A DNA stretch of 64,000 nt from Bog-756 sp963777665. GTDB lineage: Bacteria; Actinomycetota; Acidimicrobiia; Acidimicrobiales; RAAP-2. Below the pieces are notes generated by a model, which saw only the letters and a list, made by a program, of their open reading frames with translations, made no database searches and was not told the origin of the DNA. The position numbers were made by a program, and so were the translations under genes. The stretch is from contig CAVZRJ010000006.1 in assembly GCA_963777665.1 (NCBI GenBank), positions 536,144 to 600,143 on the forward strand. The letters are read 5' to 3'. Each line of letters begins with the position of its first letter. The first letter of the stretch is position 1. This document shows, one piece after another, positions 45,175-53,711 of the stretch.

Positions 45175-45540
45175 ATGACACCGACACTCCTGCCCCGACT
45201 GCCGAGCACCGTGCCCCTGCCCTGGGGGTGGCCAGCGCCACCCGCCGGTGCTGCCGTGCGGACCACCGATGTCACGCTCAACCCCGACACCAACGCCCTT
45301 CCCGGTGGCCAGGTGCTCCAGCACCTCATGAACGGGATCGGGGGATGGGCCCTCGCCCTGGCGCTGGTGGGACTCCTGGTCGGCGCTGCAGCATGGGCGC
45401 TCGGCTCCCACGGCCAGAACTACCAACAGTCCTACGTCGGCCGCCGGGCGGTGCTCATCTCGGGCTTCGCCGCACTGCTCATCGGCGCCGGACCGGCCAT
45501 CGTCAACTTCTTCTTCAACGCCGGCCAGGGCGTGCACTGA
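45175..45540 (+). CDS. DUF6112 pilin-like protein (VirB2-like)
   Basis: A 121-residue small membrane protein. After an N-terminal Pro-rich stretch it has 'NALPGGQVLQHLMNGIGGWA', a first helix 'ALALVGLLVGAAAWALG', the conserved 'SHGQNYQQSYVGRRAVLISG' loop and a second helix ending in 'NFFFNAGQGVH'. This is the DUF6112 pattern, regarded as the VirB2/TrbC-like subunit of actinobacterial conjugation systems. ATG 45175 follows a GAG-type ribosome site. First gene of the five-gene cluster. Confidence 0.82.
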   Translation: MTPTLLPRLPSTVPLPWGWPAPPAGAAVRTTDVTLNPDTNALPGGQVLQHLMNGIGGWALALALVGLLVGAAAWALGSHGQNYQQSYVGRRAVLISGFAALLIGAGPAIVNFFFNAGQGVH

Positions 45541-45541
45541 G

Positions 45542-47005
45542 GTGTCGCCCCTCGTGGCGCTCCCCGCGGTTCCGGCGGTGGCATGTTCCCCGGCCGCCGG
45601 CGCGCTCGGCGGTGCCGGCCTCGGCCAGCTCTGCCAGGCCGCATCGGGCGTGGCCGGAGTGGCCGGGTCGGCCGCGACCAAGGTGGCCGGGTTCGGGGTG
45701 GACAGCGTGCTCAACGCTCTCGGCGGCTGGGTCACCGAGGGGGCCGTCTGGCTGCTCGGACAGATCGGGGGCGTGCTCGCCGGCAGTACTGCGGTCGACC
45801 TCGGTGCCCCGTGGTTCGTCGCGCATTACGAGACGATGGCTGCGCTGGCCGGGGTCGTCGTGCTCCCACTCCTCCTGCTCGGGATCGTGCAGGCCGTCTA
45901 CCGCCAGAGCGCGTCGTTGTTGCTGCGGTCGGTCCTGGTCAACGTGCCGCTCGCGCTGCTGCTCACCGCAGTGGCGGTGAGCCTGGTCCAGCTCGGCCTC
46001 GCGGTGACCGACGAGATGAGCGCGGCGGTCGCCCGCGGAGCGGGTCTCGACTCCGGCCACTTCCTGTCCTCGGTCGTCGGGGCGCTCTCGGCCGGTGGCG
46101 CCGCCGGCCAGCCGGGAGCCCCGTCCTTCGTCGTCTTCCTCGGCGCGATCGCGGTGGTGGTCGGCGCGGTGATGGTCTGGATCGAGCTGCTCATCCGCTC
46201 GGCCGCCGTGTACGTGGCGGTCCTCTTCCTACCCCTGGCCCTCGCCAGCCTGGCCTGGCCGACCATCGCCCACTGGTCCCGCCGCCTCGTCGACACCGTC
46301 GTCGCGCTCATCCTCGCCAAGTTCGTCATCGTGGCCGTCCTGAGCCTGGCCGCCGGGGCACTGGCCGGAGGAACGGGCTCGACCCCGACCGGTGCATCCT
46401 CGGGCGGGGGCGGGTTCGCCTCCGTCCTGGGTGGTGCCGCGCTCATGCTGCTGGCCGCAGCCGCTCCGTGGGCCCTGTTCAGACTGCTCCCCTTCGTCGA
46501 GTCCGGCGCGGTCGGTCACCTCGAAGGGCTGGGAACCCGGGCCCGCGGCCGGTCTGCCGCCCCGGTCAAAGGACTCGCCACTGTCGCGATGCGGGCCTCG
46601 GTGGCCGGCTCGCTCGCCGGACCGGTCGCCGGCATCGGCACGGTGGGCGGTGCGGGTGGCGTCGCCGGTCGGGCGGTGGACCCGGGTGCGGGCAGATCGG
46701 CTGCCCGAACGTCCGGCGTCGGCACGGGCAGGTCCCCCGGCGACGGGATCCCGATGTGGGAGCCGCACCCCGGGTCGACCGCGACCTACCGGCGCTGGCT
46801 CGAGGGCGGTGGGGCGGACGACGACCCTGTTTCCTCGCCGTCGCCATCGCCATCGCCATCGCCGGCTCCCGACGCGAACCCCACAGACGGTCTGCGCCCG
46901 CTGCCGCGGCAGACCGGAGCGCTCACAGCGGACGCCCTCGGCAGGGATGCGCTCGGGGTGCGCCTCGTCACGGGCCGCCCCGCACCCGACCGGCGCGACG
47001 GGTGA
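45542..47005 (+). CDS. TrbL/VirB6-like conjugal membrane protein
   Basis: A 487-residue polytopic protein with an exported N-terminal domain and about five to six helices ('LAGVVVLPLLLLGIVQAVY', 'VVFLGAIAVVVGAVMVWIEL', 'LILAKFVIVAVLSLAAGAL'). The layout matches TrbL/VirB6, the inner-membrane platform of type IV secretion. The C-terminal 150 residues are cytoplasmic, Gly/Ala-rich and disordered, with a Ser-Pro repeat encoded by a TCGCCA microsatellite. GTG 45542 is one base after the previous stop; its own stop overlaps the next GTG. Confidence 0.8.
   Translation: MSPLVALPAVPAVACSPAAGALGGAGLGQLCQAASGVAGVAGSAATKVAGFGVDSVLNALGGWVTEGAVWLLGQIGGVLAGSTAVDLGAPWFVAHYETMAALAGVVVLPLLLLGIVQAVYRQSASLLLRSVLVNVPLALLLTAVAVSLVQLGLAVTDEMSAAVARGAGLDSGHFLSSVVGALSAGGAAGQPGAPSFVVFLGAIAVVVGAVMVWIELLIRSAAVYVAVLFLPLALASLAWPTIAHWSRRLVDTVVALILAKFVIVAVLSLAAGALAGGTGSTPTGASSGGGGFASVLGGAALMLLAAAAPWALFRLLPFVESGAVGHLEGLGTRARGRSAAPVKGLATVAMRASVAGSLAGPVAGIGTVGGAGGVAGRAVDPGAGRSAARTSGVGTGRSPGDGIPMWEPHPGSTATYRRWLEGGGADDDPVSSPSPSPSPSPAPDANPTDGLRPLPRQTGALTADALGRDALGVRLVTGRPAPDRRDG
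46835..46866 (+). repeat. TCGCC(A/G) hexanucleotide microsatellite
   Basis: Six tandem TCGCCA-type units encode alternating Ser-Pro in the disordered tail of the TrbL-like protein. Gain or loss of units would change length without frameshift. Confidence 0.8.
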
Positions 47006-48549
47006 GCGCGGGCGACCGGGACGGTCGCGGCCACCGGGTGCGCTACCGGTTCCCGCCCCTCGAGCGCCGGGGCGTCATCGCCGGCTGGCGCGGAGGCCAG
47101 ATCGCCACCGTGGCCACCGGACTGGTGCTGGCGGTGCTGGCGGTGCGGGCCGGCCCGTCGGCGGCCGGCGTGGTCGTCGCGGTCATCATCGTGGGAGCGG
47201 TGGTGGCCCTTGCCTTCTGGCCGGTGGCGGGCAGGACCGGCGAGCAGTGGCTTCCCCTGGTGGCCCGCTGGACGTGGGCCGGAGCGGCCGGTCGTCGTCG
47301 CCAGCTGCACCCGGGCCCACAGGACGGTGTCCCGGTCGCCGTCGAGGGCGGACGTGTGCCGCCGCGCCTCGCGGCCCGCCCGTCCCCGACGCAGCGCGGT
47401 CCGCTCGGGGGTGGCCGGACCGTCTTCGACGGGCTCGGGGTGGAGGCCCTCCCTGTCGACCCCGCCCACCCGTCGGCGACCATCGGCGTGGTGGTCGACC
47501 GCCCGGGCCGGGCGCTCACCGCTGTGCTCGCGCTGCGCGGGAACAGTTTCGCCCTGCTCGGTCCCGACGACCAGGATGCGCGAGTCGGGGCCTGGGCCCG
47601 GGCGCTCGCGTCGCTCGCCCGAGAGGGGTGCGCCGTGCACCGCGTCCAATGGGTCGAGACCTGCTTGCCCGACGACGGCGCCTCGGTGCACGGGTACCTG
47701 GACGAGCGGGCCGTGCTCGGGGCCGACACGCCTGCGGGCGCGACCTACCGCGCGCTGGTCGACGAGTCGTCGCCGGTGACCCGCCGGCATCAGGTGCTGT
47801 TGGCGCTGACCCTGCGTCCCGCACGCGCCGCCCGGATGGTCCGCGCCGCCGGGGGAGGGCTGTCTGGCGCGGGCGCGGTGCTGGCGCGTGAGGTGGACGC
47901 CCTCGGGCGCGCCCTCGAAGGCGCCGAGGTGATCGTCGACGGCGTCCTCGGTCCGGGCGCACTCGGCGCGGTCCTCGCGGGTCCGTGGCGCCGGGCCGCT
48001 CCCGGAGCTCCGCAGTCCACCGGGGAGCGCCCACCCGGCACGCCGTGGCCGATGGCCGTCGAGCCCTGCTGGGACGCGGTCCGGACCGACGGCGTCTGGC
48101 ACGCGGTCTACTGGATCGCCGAATGGCCGCGGGTGGAGGTCACCCCCGACTTCCTCGGTCCACTCCTGTTCGCACCGCTCCGGCGGTCGCTCTCGCTGGT
48201 GATGGAGCCGGTCGGCCCGCTCCGTGCTGCCCGCCAGGTGGCCCAGTCCCGTACGGCCGACCTGGCCGACGGCGAGCTGCGCCGCCGGGGCGGGTTCCTG
48301 GTCACCGCGCGTCACGCCAGGGAACGGGAGAGCGTGGAGGCCAGGGACACCGAGCTGGCCGACGGGCACGCCCAGTTCCGGTTCTCGGGCTACCTCACGG
48401 TGACCGCCGACTCGAGGGACGAGCTGACCGCGGCCGCGAGTGCGCTCGAACAGGCCGCCGGCCAGGCGCGGCTCGAGGTGCGCCTCCTCTACGGGCAGCA
48501 GGACGCGGCGCTGCTCTGCGGCATCCCCGTCGGGCGTGGGCTCGCGTGA
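47002..48549 (+). CDS. SCO6880-family type IV secretion protein
   Basis: A 515-residue protein with two close N-terminal helices (about residues 30-75, PrgI-like) and a long cytoplasmic part. It matches the SCO6880 family in order: 'YRFPPLERRGVIAGWRGGQI', 'TVFDGLGVEALPVDP', 'VHRVQWVETCLPDDG', 'YRALVDESSPVTRRHQVLLAL' (quoted in part), and 'WPRVEVTPDFLGPLLF'. No Walker motifs are present; in these systems it is the partner corresponding to VirB3 plus the N-terminal half of VirB4, with the ATPase half encoded next door. GTGA overlaps at both ends. Confidence 0.85.
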   Translation: MSAGDRDGRGHRVRYRFPPLERRGVIAGWRGGQIATVATGLVLAVLAVRAGPSAAGVVVAVIIVGAVVALAFWPVAGRTGEQWLPLVARWTWAGAAGRRRQLHPGPQDGVPVAVEGGRVPPRLAARPSPTQRGPLGGGRTVFDGLGVEALPVDPAHPSATIGVVVDRPGRALTAVLALRGNSFALLGPDDQDARVGAWARALASLAREGCAVHRVQWVETCLPDDGASVHGYLDERAVLGADTPAGATYRALVDESSPVTRRHQVLLALTLRPARAARMVRAAGGGLSGAGAVLAREVDALGRALEGAEVIVDGVLGPGALGAVLAGPWRRAAPGAPQSTGERPPGTPWPMAVEPCWDAVRTDGVWHAVYWIAEWPRVEVTPDFLGPLLFAPLRRSLSLVMEPVGPLRAARQVAQSRTADLADGELRRRGGFLVTARHARERESVEARDTELADGHAQFRFSGYLTVTADSRDELTAAASALEQAAGQARLEVRLLYGQQDAALLCGIPVGRGLA

Positions 48550-49859
48550 GCCGGCTGCCGCCCGGGCTCCCGGCGCACGTGGCCACGACCCGCCATCTCG
48601 GGGCCGCCTATCCGCTGGTGAGCGAGGCCGGACTCGGACACGAGGGGGTGCTGATCGGCCGCGACCTCCTCGGCGGGTCGTTCGTCTACGACCCCTTCAC
48701 CCTCTACCGGCAGGGCGCGGTGACCAATCCCAACATGGTGGTCATCGGGCAGATCGGCCGGGGCAAGAGCTCCTTCGTGAAGTCCTATCTCTGGCGCCAG
48801 GCCGTCTTCGGCCGATCTGCCTGGGTGGTCGATCCCAAGGGTGAGTACGGCCGTCTGGCCGAGGCCTGGGGGGTCGTCCCGCTGTCGCTGCGCCCCGGTG
48901 GCACCATCCGGCTCAACCCGCTGGACACCGACGCCTCCGGCAGCGGGCGGGAGCCCGGGATCGACCCGGTCGCGGACGGTCGGCGACGGCGCACCAACCT
49001 GACCGCGTCGCTCGCGGTTGCCTGCCTCGGACGTGACCTGCTGCCCCGCGAGCGTGCCGCCGTCGATGCCGCGGTCGGAGCCGCCGAGGACCGTGCCCGG
49101 GACGGTGCCATGGATGCACCCACCCTCCCCCAGGTGGTCGAGGCCCTCCTCGACCCCGGAGCGGACGCCGCCTCCGCGCTGCGCACCACCCGGGCCGATC
49201 TGATGGAGGAGGGACGGGACGTGGCACTCGAGCTGCGCCGCCTGGTGCACGGCGACCTGCGGGGCATGTTCGACGGTCCGACAACCGCCGGGTTGCGCCT
49301 CGACGGTCCGCTGGTCGTCCTCGACCTCGCCGCCGTCTACCACTCGCCGGCCCTCGGCGTGCTCATGGCCTGCGCGGCGGCGTGGCTGCAGCACGCGGTC
49401 AGCAGCGGTCAGAGGCGCCGGATCCTGCTGGTGGTCGACGAGGCGTGGGCGATCCTCGGCAATCTCGGGGTGGCCCGTTGGCTCCAGACCTCCTGGAAGC
49501 TCTCGCGCGCGCTCGGCGTGGCCAACATGGCGGTGCTGCACCGGCTCTCGGACCTTGCCGCGGTCGGGGCGGTCGGCTCGGAGCAGGTCGGCCTGGCCGA
49601 AGGCCTCCTGGCCGACTCGGAAACCCGGGTGGTCTATGCACAGTCTCCGGGAGAGGTGGCCCGGACCGGTGAGCTGCTCGGGTTGACCGCGACCGAGGCC
49701 GAGTTGGTCACCGAGCTGCGGCGGGGCACCGCCCTCTGGAAGGTCGGGCGCCGCTCGTTCCTGGTCGAGCACCGGCTGGCGGCCGGGGAGCGGTGGCTGG
49801 CCGACACCGACGAGGCGATGACCGAGCCGACCAGGCCCCGGCCGGAGCAGTCCCGGTGA
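48546..49859 (+). CDS. VirB4/TrbE-like secretion ATPase
   Basis: A 437-residue P-loop ATPase. Walker A is 'VVIGQIGRGKSSFVKSYLWR', followed by 'AWVVDPKGEYGRLAEAWG' and 'LNPLDTDASGSG'. Walker B is 'RILLVVDEAWAILGN', and 'LSDLAAVGAVGSEQV' and 'TRVVYAQSPGEV' are sensor regions typical of the VirB4 C-terminal half. It would energise pilus or channel assembly. It lacks the N-terminal membrane and substrate half, which the SCO6880 protein supplies. Coupled by GTGA at both sides. Confidence 0.9.
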   Translation: MSRLPPGLPAHVATTRHLGAAYPLVSEAGLGHEGVLIGRDLLGGSFVYDPFTLYRQGAVTNPNMVVIGQIGRGKSSFVKSYLWRQAVFGRSAWVVDPKGEYGRLAEAWGVVPLSLRPGGTIRLNPLDTDASGSGREPGIDPVADGRRRRTNLTASLAVACLGRDLLPRERAAVDAAVGAAEDRARDGAMDAPTLPQVVEALLDPGADAASALRTTRADLMEEGRDVALELRRLVHGDLRGMFDGPTTAGLRLDGPLVVLDLAAVYHSPALGVLMACAAAWLQHAVSSGQRRRILLVVDEAWAILGNLGVARWLQTSWKLSRALGVANMAVLHRLSDLAAVGAVGSEQVGLAEGLLADSETRVVYAQSPGEVARTGELLGLTATEAELVTELRRGTALWKVGRRSFLVEHRLAAGERWLADTDEAMTEPTRPRPEQSR

Positions 49860-51526
49860 GCGCGTCCTCGGCGGCCGTCGTCGTCGGCGCGGCGGCGCTG
49901 GGCGCCGCCGCCCTGTTCCGGGTGCCCGCGGCGGGTTCGAGGAGTCCCCTGCGTCACCCGGGCGGTCGGCCGGTGCGAGGGGCAGCGGCCCGAGGACCGA
50001 GCGGCGCGCGATGGGCCCGGCCCACCGATCTCAGGGAGCTGCTCGTCGGCGGACATACGCCTCCCCCGGGACGCCTGGCCCTCGGTCGGTCGGGACGGCG
50101 ACTCGTCGCGGCGGAGGTGGCGCAGTCGGTGATCGTCTTCGGCCCGACCCAGTCGCGCAAGACGTCGGGCTTCGCCGTGCCGGCCATCCTCGAGTGGCGG
50201 GGCCCGGTGCTCGCCGCGAGCGTGAAGTCCGACCTCCTCGCGCACACGGTCGCCCACCGCCGGACCCTCGGACGCGTCCAGTGCTTCGATCCCACCGGCA
50301 CGACGGGACTCCCGCCGTCTCCCTGGTCGCCGCTGCCGGTGGCCCGCACCTGGCCCGGGGCGCGCCGCGCGGCGGCCACCCTCACCGAGGTCGGTCGGAC
50401 ATCGGTCGGGACCATGAGCGACGGTGACTTCTGGTACGCGACGGCCGCGCGGATGCTGGCCCCACTCCTCTTTGCCGCAGCGCATGGCCGCAGGCAGATG
50501 GCCGACGTCCTCCGCTGGGTCGAGACCGGAGAGGAGGCCGAGGTGCTCGACTTGCTCGAACGGACCGGAGTGCCCGAGGCGCTCGACGCCGCCCGGTCCG
50601 CCTTCGCCAAGGAGGAGCGCCAGCGCAGCTCGATCGCCACCACGGTGGAGACCCTGCTCGAGCCGTTCGCCGGCGGGCCCGGACGGTCCGACTGGACGGT
50701 CGCAGAACCCGGAGGCGAGGCGGTGGATCCAGACCGGCTGCTCTCGGGCACCGACACGCTCTACCTCTCCGCGCCGGCCCACGATCAACGCCGGCTCACC
50801 CCGCTGTTCGTGGGCGTGTTGCGCGCGGTGCTGGACCGTGCGTACGACCGGGTGGCCCGCGCGGGGCGCCCGCTCGACCCGCCGCTCCTGGTCGTGCTCG
50901 ACGAGGCGGCCAACATCGCCCCGCTCTCCGACCTCGACGCGCTCGCCGCCACCGCTGCCGGACACGGGGTGCAGCTGGTGACCGTCTGGCACGACCTGGC
51001 CCAGATCACCGCCCGGTTCGGCCCGAAGGCGTCGACAGTGGTCAACAACCATCGCGCGAAGCTCTTCCTCTCCGGCATCTCCGACCCGTCGACGCTCGAG
51101 TACGCGAGCTCCCTCGTGGGAGACGAGGAGCTGGCCCTGCCCGCCACCACCTCGGGGGGACGGGGCGGCCCGAGCACCACCCACTCGCCCTCGGTGCGCC
51201 GGCTGGCGCGGCCGGACGCACTGCGCAGGGTGCCGCCCGGGAGCGGCGTGCTCGTCTACCGCGACCTGCCCCCGGCGCGGCTACGGCTGCGCACCTGGTT
51301 CGACGACCGGTGGCTGCGGTCCCTCGTGGCCGAACCTGCGGTCAGGCCGGAGCGGAAGGGGCGACCAGGGGCCAGGGCCGGTCGCGCTCGGCTGCCAGGG
51401 CCAGGTCCAGGAGGAGCTGTTCCTCGTGGTGCCGGCCGATCACCTGCAGGCCGACCGGCATCCCGTCGACCGAACCGGCCGGGATGGACACCGCCGGCAG
51501 ACCGGCCAGGTTGCCCGGGATGGTGA
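49856..51526 (+). CDS. TraG/VirD4-like coupling protein
   Basis: A 556-residue coupling ATPase. One N-terminal helix precedes Walker A 'VIVFGPTQSRKTSGFAVPAI' (an S-R-K-T variant usual for this family). The DNA-handling region 'WSPLPVARTWPGARRAAATL' follows, then Walker B 'LLVVLDEAANIAPLSDLDAL' and 'VTVWHDLAQITARFGPKAST'. The family-like part ends near 'RTWFDDRWLRSLV'. The last 60 or so residues are Arg/Gly/Pro-rich and antisense to the amidase 3' end, a 185-bp convergent overlap. Start GTG overlaps the ATPase gene. No relaxase gene is near. Confidence 0.9.
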   Translation: MSASSAAVVVGAAALGAAALFRVPAAGSRSPLRHPGGRPVRGAAARGPSGARWARPTDLRELLVGGHTPPPGRLALGRSGRRLVAAEVAQSVIVFGPTQSRKTSGFAVPAILEWRGPVLAASVKSDLLAHTVAHRRTLGRVQCFDPTGTTGLPPSPWSPLPVARTWPGARRAAATLTEVGRTSVGTMSDGDFWYATAARMLAPLLFAAAHGRRQMADVLRWVETGEEAEVLDLLERTGVPEALDAARSAFAKEERQRSSIATTVETLLEPFAGGPGRSDWTVAEPGGEAVDPDRLLSGTDTLYLSAPAHDQRRLTPLFVGVLRAVLDRAYDRVARAGRPLDPPLLVVLDEAANIAPLSDLDALAATAAGHGVQLVTVWHDLAQITARFGPKASTVVNNHRAKLFLSGISDPSTLEYASSLVGDEELALPATTSGGRGGPSTTHSPSVRRLARPDALRRVPPGSGVLVYRDLPPARLRLRTWFDDRWLRSLVAEPAVRPERKGRPGARAGRARLPGPGPGGAVPRGAGRSPAGRPASRRPNRPGWTPPADRPGCPGW

Positions 51527-52754
51527 GTGCGCCGTTGTTGCCGATTGCCCGCTCGAAGCCGTAGGTCGCGATGAGGTCGACGTCGCCCATCCTGGTGGGC
51601 ATCGGACCCGCAGCGTCGAAGGCGACGTCGGGGTTGGTCGCCGCGAGGACGAAGTCGGTCTGTTCGAAGAGATCCGCCACCTGCTCGTTGACCCGGATCC
51701 GGAACTGCTCCGCCCTGCCGGCGCTCTGCACGTCGTAGTGGTGGGTGGCGAGGTTCATCGCGAACTGGAGCTCGGGGGTGAGGTCGTCACTGCAGGCGGG
51801 ATAGCGGTCGCCGAGGTCGCCGGCCAGGCCGACCAGGTTGGAGAGGACCCATTCAGCGCCGCCTTCGGGAAGCGCCACGACCACGTCGACCCGGCGGAGT
51901 CCGGCCGCGGCGATGAGGGCCTCTGCGGCGTCCAGCACCAGCGCGGCCACCCGTGGCTCGACGATGGCGATCCCGAGGTCGACCGAGACCACCGCCCGCC
52001 TGCCGGACAGGTCGAACGAGCCGAGGCCCGCCTCCCACCCCTCGACCCGGGGGAGGCTCAGGGAGTCACGCGGATCGAACCCGTTGCAGACGTCGAACCA
52101 CCGTGCGGTGTCCCGAACCGACCGGGACAGGCATCCGAAGGTCACCGTCAACGGCGGCTGCAGCGTGCCGGGACCCCGGGGGATGCGACCGTAGGTGGAC
52201 TTGAGCCCGAACAACCCGCTGAAGCCGGCCGGGATCCGGATCGAGCCGCCCCCGTCACTCCCGCTGCCCAGGGGCACGAGCCCCCCGGCCACCGCCGCGG
52301 CCGTACCGCCCGACGAGCCCCCCGGGGTGCGGGCGGGGTCCCAGGGGTTCCGGGTGGTCCCGTGCAGCTTGGTGTGGGTGTAGTTGACGCTCCCGAACTC
52401 CGAGGCCGTCGTCTGGCCGACCAGCGCCGCGCCGGCGGAGCGCAGGCGGGTCACCTGTGTCGAGTCCCGGGTCGCGACGCGGTCCCGGAAGACCAGCGAG
52501 GCCTCGGTGTAGGGCCACCCGGCCACCGGTTCGAGCTCCTTGACCGCGACGGGCAGCCCACCGAAGGGGAGGGTGACATCGGCCGCAGCTGCCACCGTCC
52601 GGGCGGCCTCTGTGTCGACGTGGGAGAAGGCGTTGAGCCCCGACGCGTCGATTGCCGCGAGGGACGCCTCCATCACCTCGCTCGGATGGACGGTGCCGGC
52701 GCGGAACGCCTCGACCAGAGAGCAGGCGTCGCCGAGCCAGGGTTCTGCGGTCAC
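51342..52754 (-). CDS. Amidase signature family enzyme
   Basis: A 470-residue amidase. The Ser-cisSer-Lys triad is visible as the lysine in 'GGLPVAVKELEPVAGW' (about residue 71), 'RTPGGSSGGTAAAVAGGL' and 'LGSGSDGGGSIRIPAGFSGL'. 'GLFGLKSTYGRIPRGPG' continues the signature. The C-terminal region 'NLAGLPAVSIPAGSVDGMPV' is usual for GatA-like enzymes, but no gatB or gatC is present, so this is a metabolic amidase of unknown substrate. Start GTG 52754. Its 3' end overlaps the VirD4-like gene by 185 bp. Confidence 0.92.
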   Translation of the reverse strand: MTAEPWLGDACSLVEAFRAGTVHPSEVMEASLAAIDASGLNAFSHVDTEAARTVAAAADVTLPFGGLPVAVKELEPVAGWPYTEASLVFRDRVATRDSTQVTRLRSAGAALVGQTTASEFGSVNYTHTKLHGTTRNPWDPARTPGGSSGGTAAAVAGGLVPLGSGSDGGGSIRIPAGFSGLFGLKSTYGRIPRGPGTLQPPLTVTFGCLSRSVRDTARWFDVCNGFDPRDSLSLPRVEGWEAGLGSFDLSGRRAVVSVDLGIAIVEPRVAALVLDAAEALIAAAGLRRVDVVVALPEGGAEWVLSNLVGLAGDLGDRYPACSDDLTPELQFAMNLATHHYDVQSAGRAEQFRIRVNEQVADLFEQTDFVLAATNPDVAFDAAGPMPTRMGDVDLIATYGFERAIGNNGALTIPGNLAGLPAVSIPAGSVDGMPVGLQVIGRHHEEQLLLDLALAAERDRPWPLVAPSAPA

Positions 52755-52843
52755 CCCGGCGACGCTACCCGGACGGGCCGGACCGTCGCTCCGGCGGAAC
52801 GGGACTCCGTGCCGGGGCGGTCCCCGGGGTTTAGCGTGGGCGG

Positions 52844-53695
52844 ATGAGCGAGCTCGACCCGTCCGTTCCCCCGGCTGCAGTTCCGGGCATCCCGGCCGAC
52901 CGGGCCGGGACCACCCCCCGGCACCCGTTCACCCTGGCGGTGGACATCGGGGGGACCGGGCTCAAGGCGTCGGTGCTGGACGCCGAGGGCGCAATGGTGG
53001 CCGAGCGGGTCAAGACTCCCACCCCCTATCCCAACCCACCCGAGACGCTGGTCTCCTCGCTCGTGCGACTGGTGGCCCCCCTCCCCGCGGCCGAGCGGGC
53101 CTCGGTCGGGTTCCCCGGGATGGTCCGGGACGGTGCGATCCTCTCGGCCCCCCACTTCTCGACCAAGAGCGGTCCGGGCAGCCCGGTGGACCACCACCTG
53201 CTCACCCTCTGGTCGCGCTTCGACCTGGCCGCCGCGCTCACCCGGGCCTTCGGCATCCCGACCAAGGTGGCGAACGACGCTGACATCCAGGGGGCCGCGG
53301 TGGTCTCCGGTGAGGGACTCGAGCTCGTGATCACCCTCGGCACCGGGTTCGGGACCGGGCTCTTCTACCACGGGCAGCTCATGCCACATCTCGAGATCGC
53401 CCACCAGCCGTTCCGCAAGGGCGAGACCTACAACGAGCAGCTCGGCGAGCCGACCCGCAAGGAGATCGGCGAGGAGCGCTGGAACAAGCGGGTCCTCAAA
53501 GCGATCGCCACCATGCGGGCCCTGCTGTTCTTCGACCATCTCTACATCGGGGGCGGGAACTCCCGGCGTGTGCTGCGTCCCCAGCTGCCCGAGGACGTGA
53601 CCGTCGTCGACAACTCTGCCGGCATCCTCGGTGGCATCCGGCTCTGGGAGCCGACCCACCTGACCGTCAACCGGCCGGACGACCCGACCTCCTGA
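52844..53695 (+). CDS. ppgK: ROK-family (polyphosphate-type) glucokinase
   Basis: A 283-residue sugar kinase. 'TLAVDIGGTGLKASVLDAEG' is the phosphate-1 loop, 'ASVGFPGMVRDGAIL' and 'TKVANDADIQGAAVVSGEG' hold the substrate and catalytic Asp regions, and 'ITLGTGFGTGLFYHG' is phosphate-2. 'QPFRKGETYNEQLGEPTRKE' resembles polyphosphate glucokinases, in which this loop binds the polyphosphate; ATP use cannot be excluded. The zinc-binding ROK cysteines are absent, as in PPGK. It converges on the CHAD gene. Confidence 0.85.
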   Translation: MSELDPSVPPAAVPGIPADRAGTTPRHPFTLAVDIGGTGLKASVLDAEGAMVAERVKTPTPYPNPPETLVSSLVRLVAPLPAAERASVGFPGMVRDGAILSAPHFSTKSGPGSPVDHHLLTLWSRFDLAAALTRAFGIPTKVANDADIQGAAVVSGEGLELVITLGTGFGTGLFYHGQLMPHLEIAHQPFRKGETYNEQLGEPTRKEIGEERWNKRVLKAIATMRALLFFDHLYIGGGNSRRVLRPQLPEDVTVVDNSAGILGGIRLWEPTHLTVNRPDDPTS

Positions 53696-53711
53696 CCCTC
53701 ACGCGCCGGGG

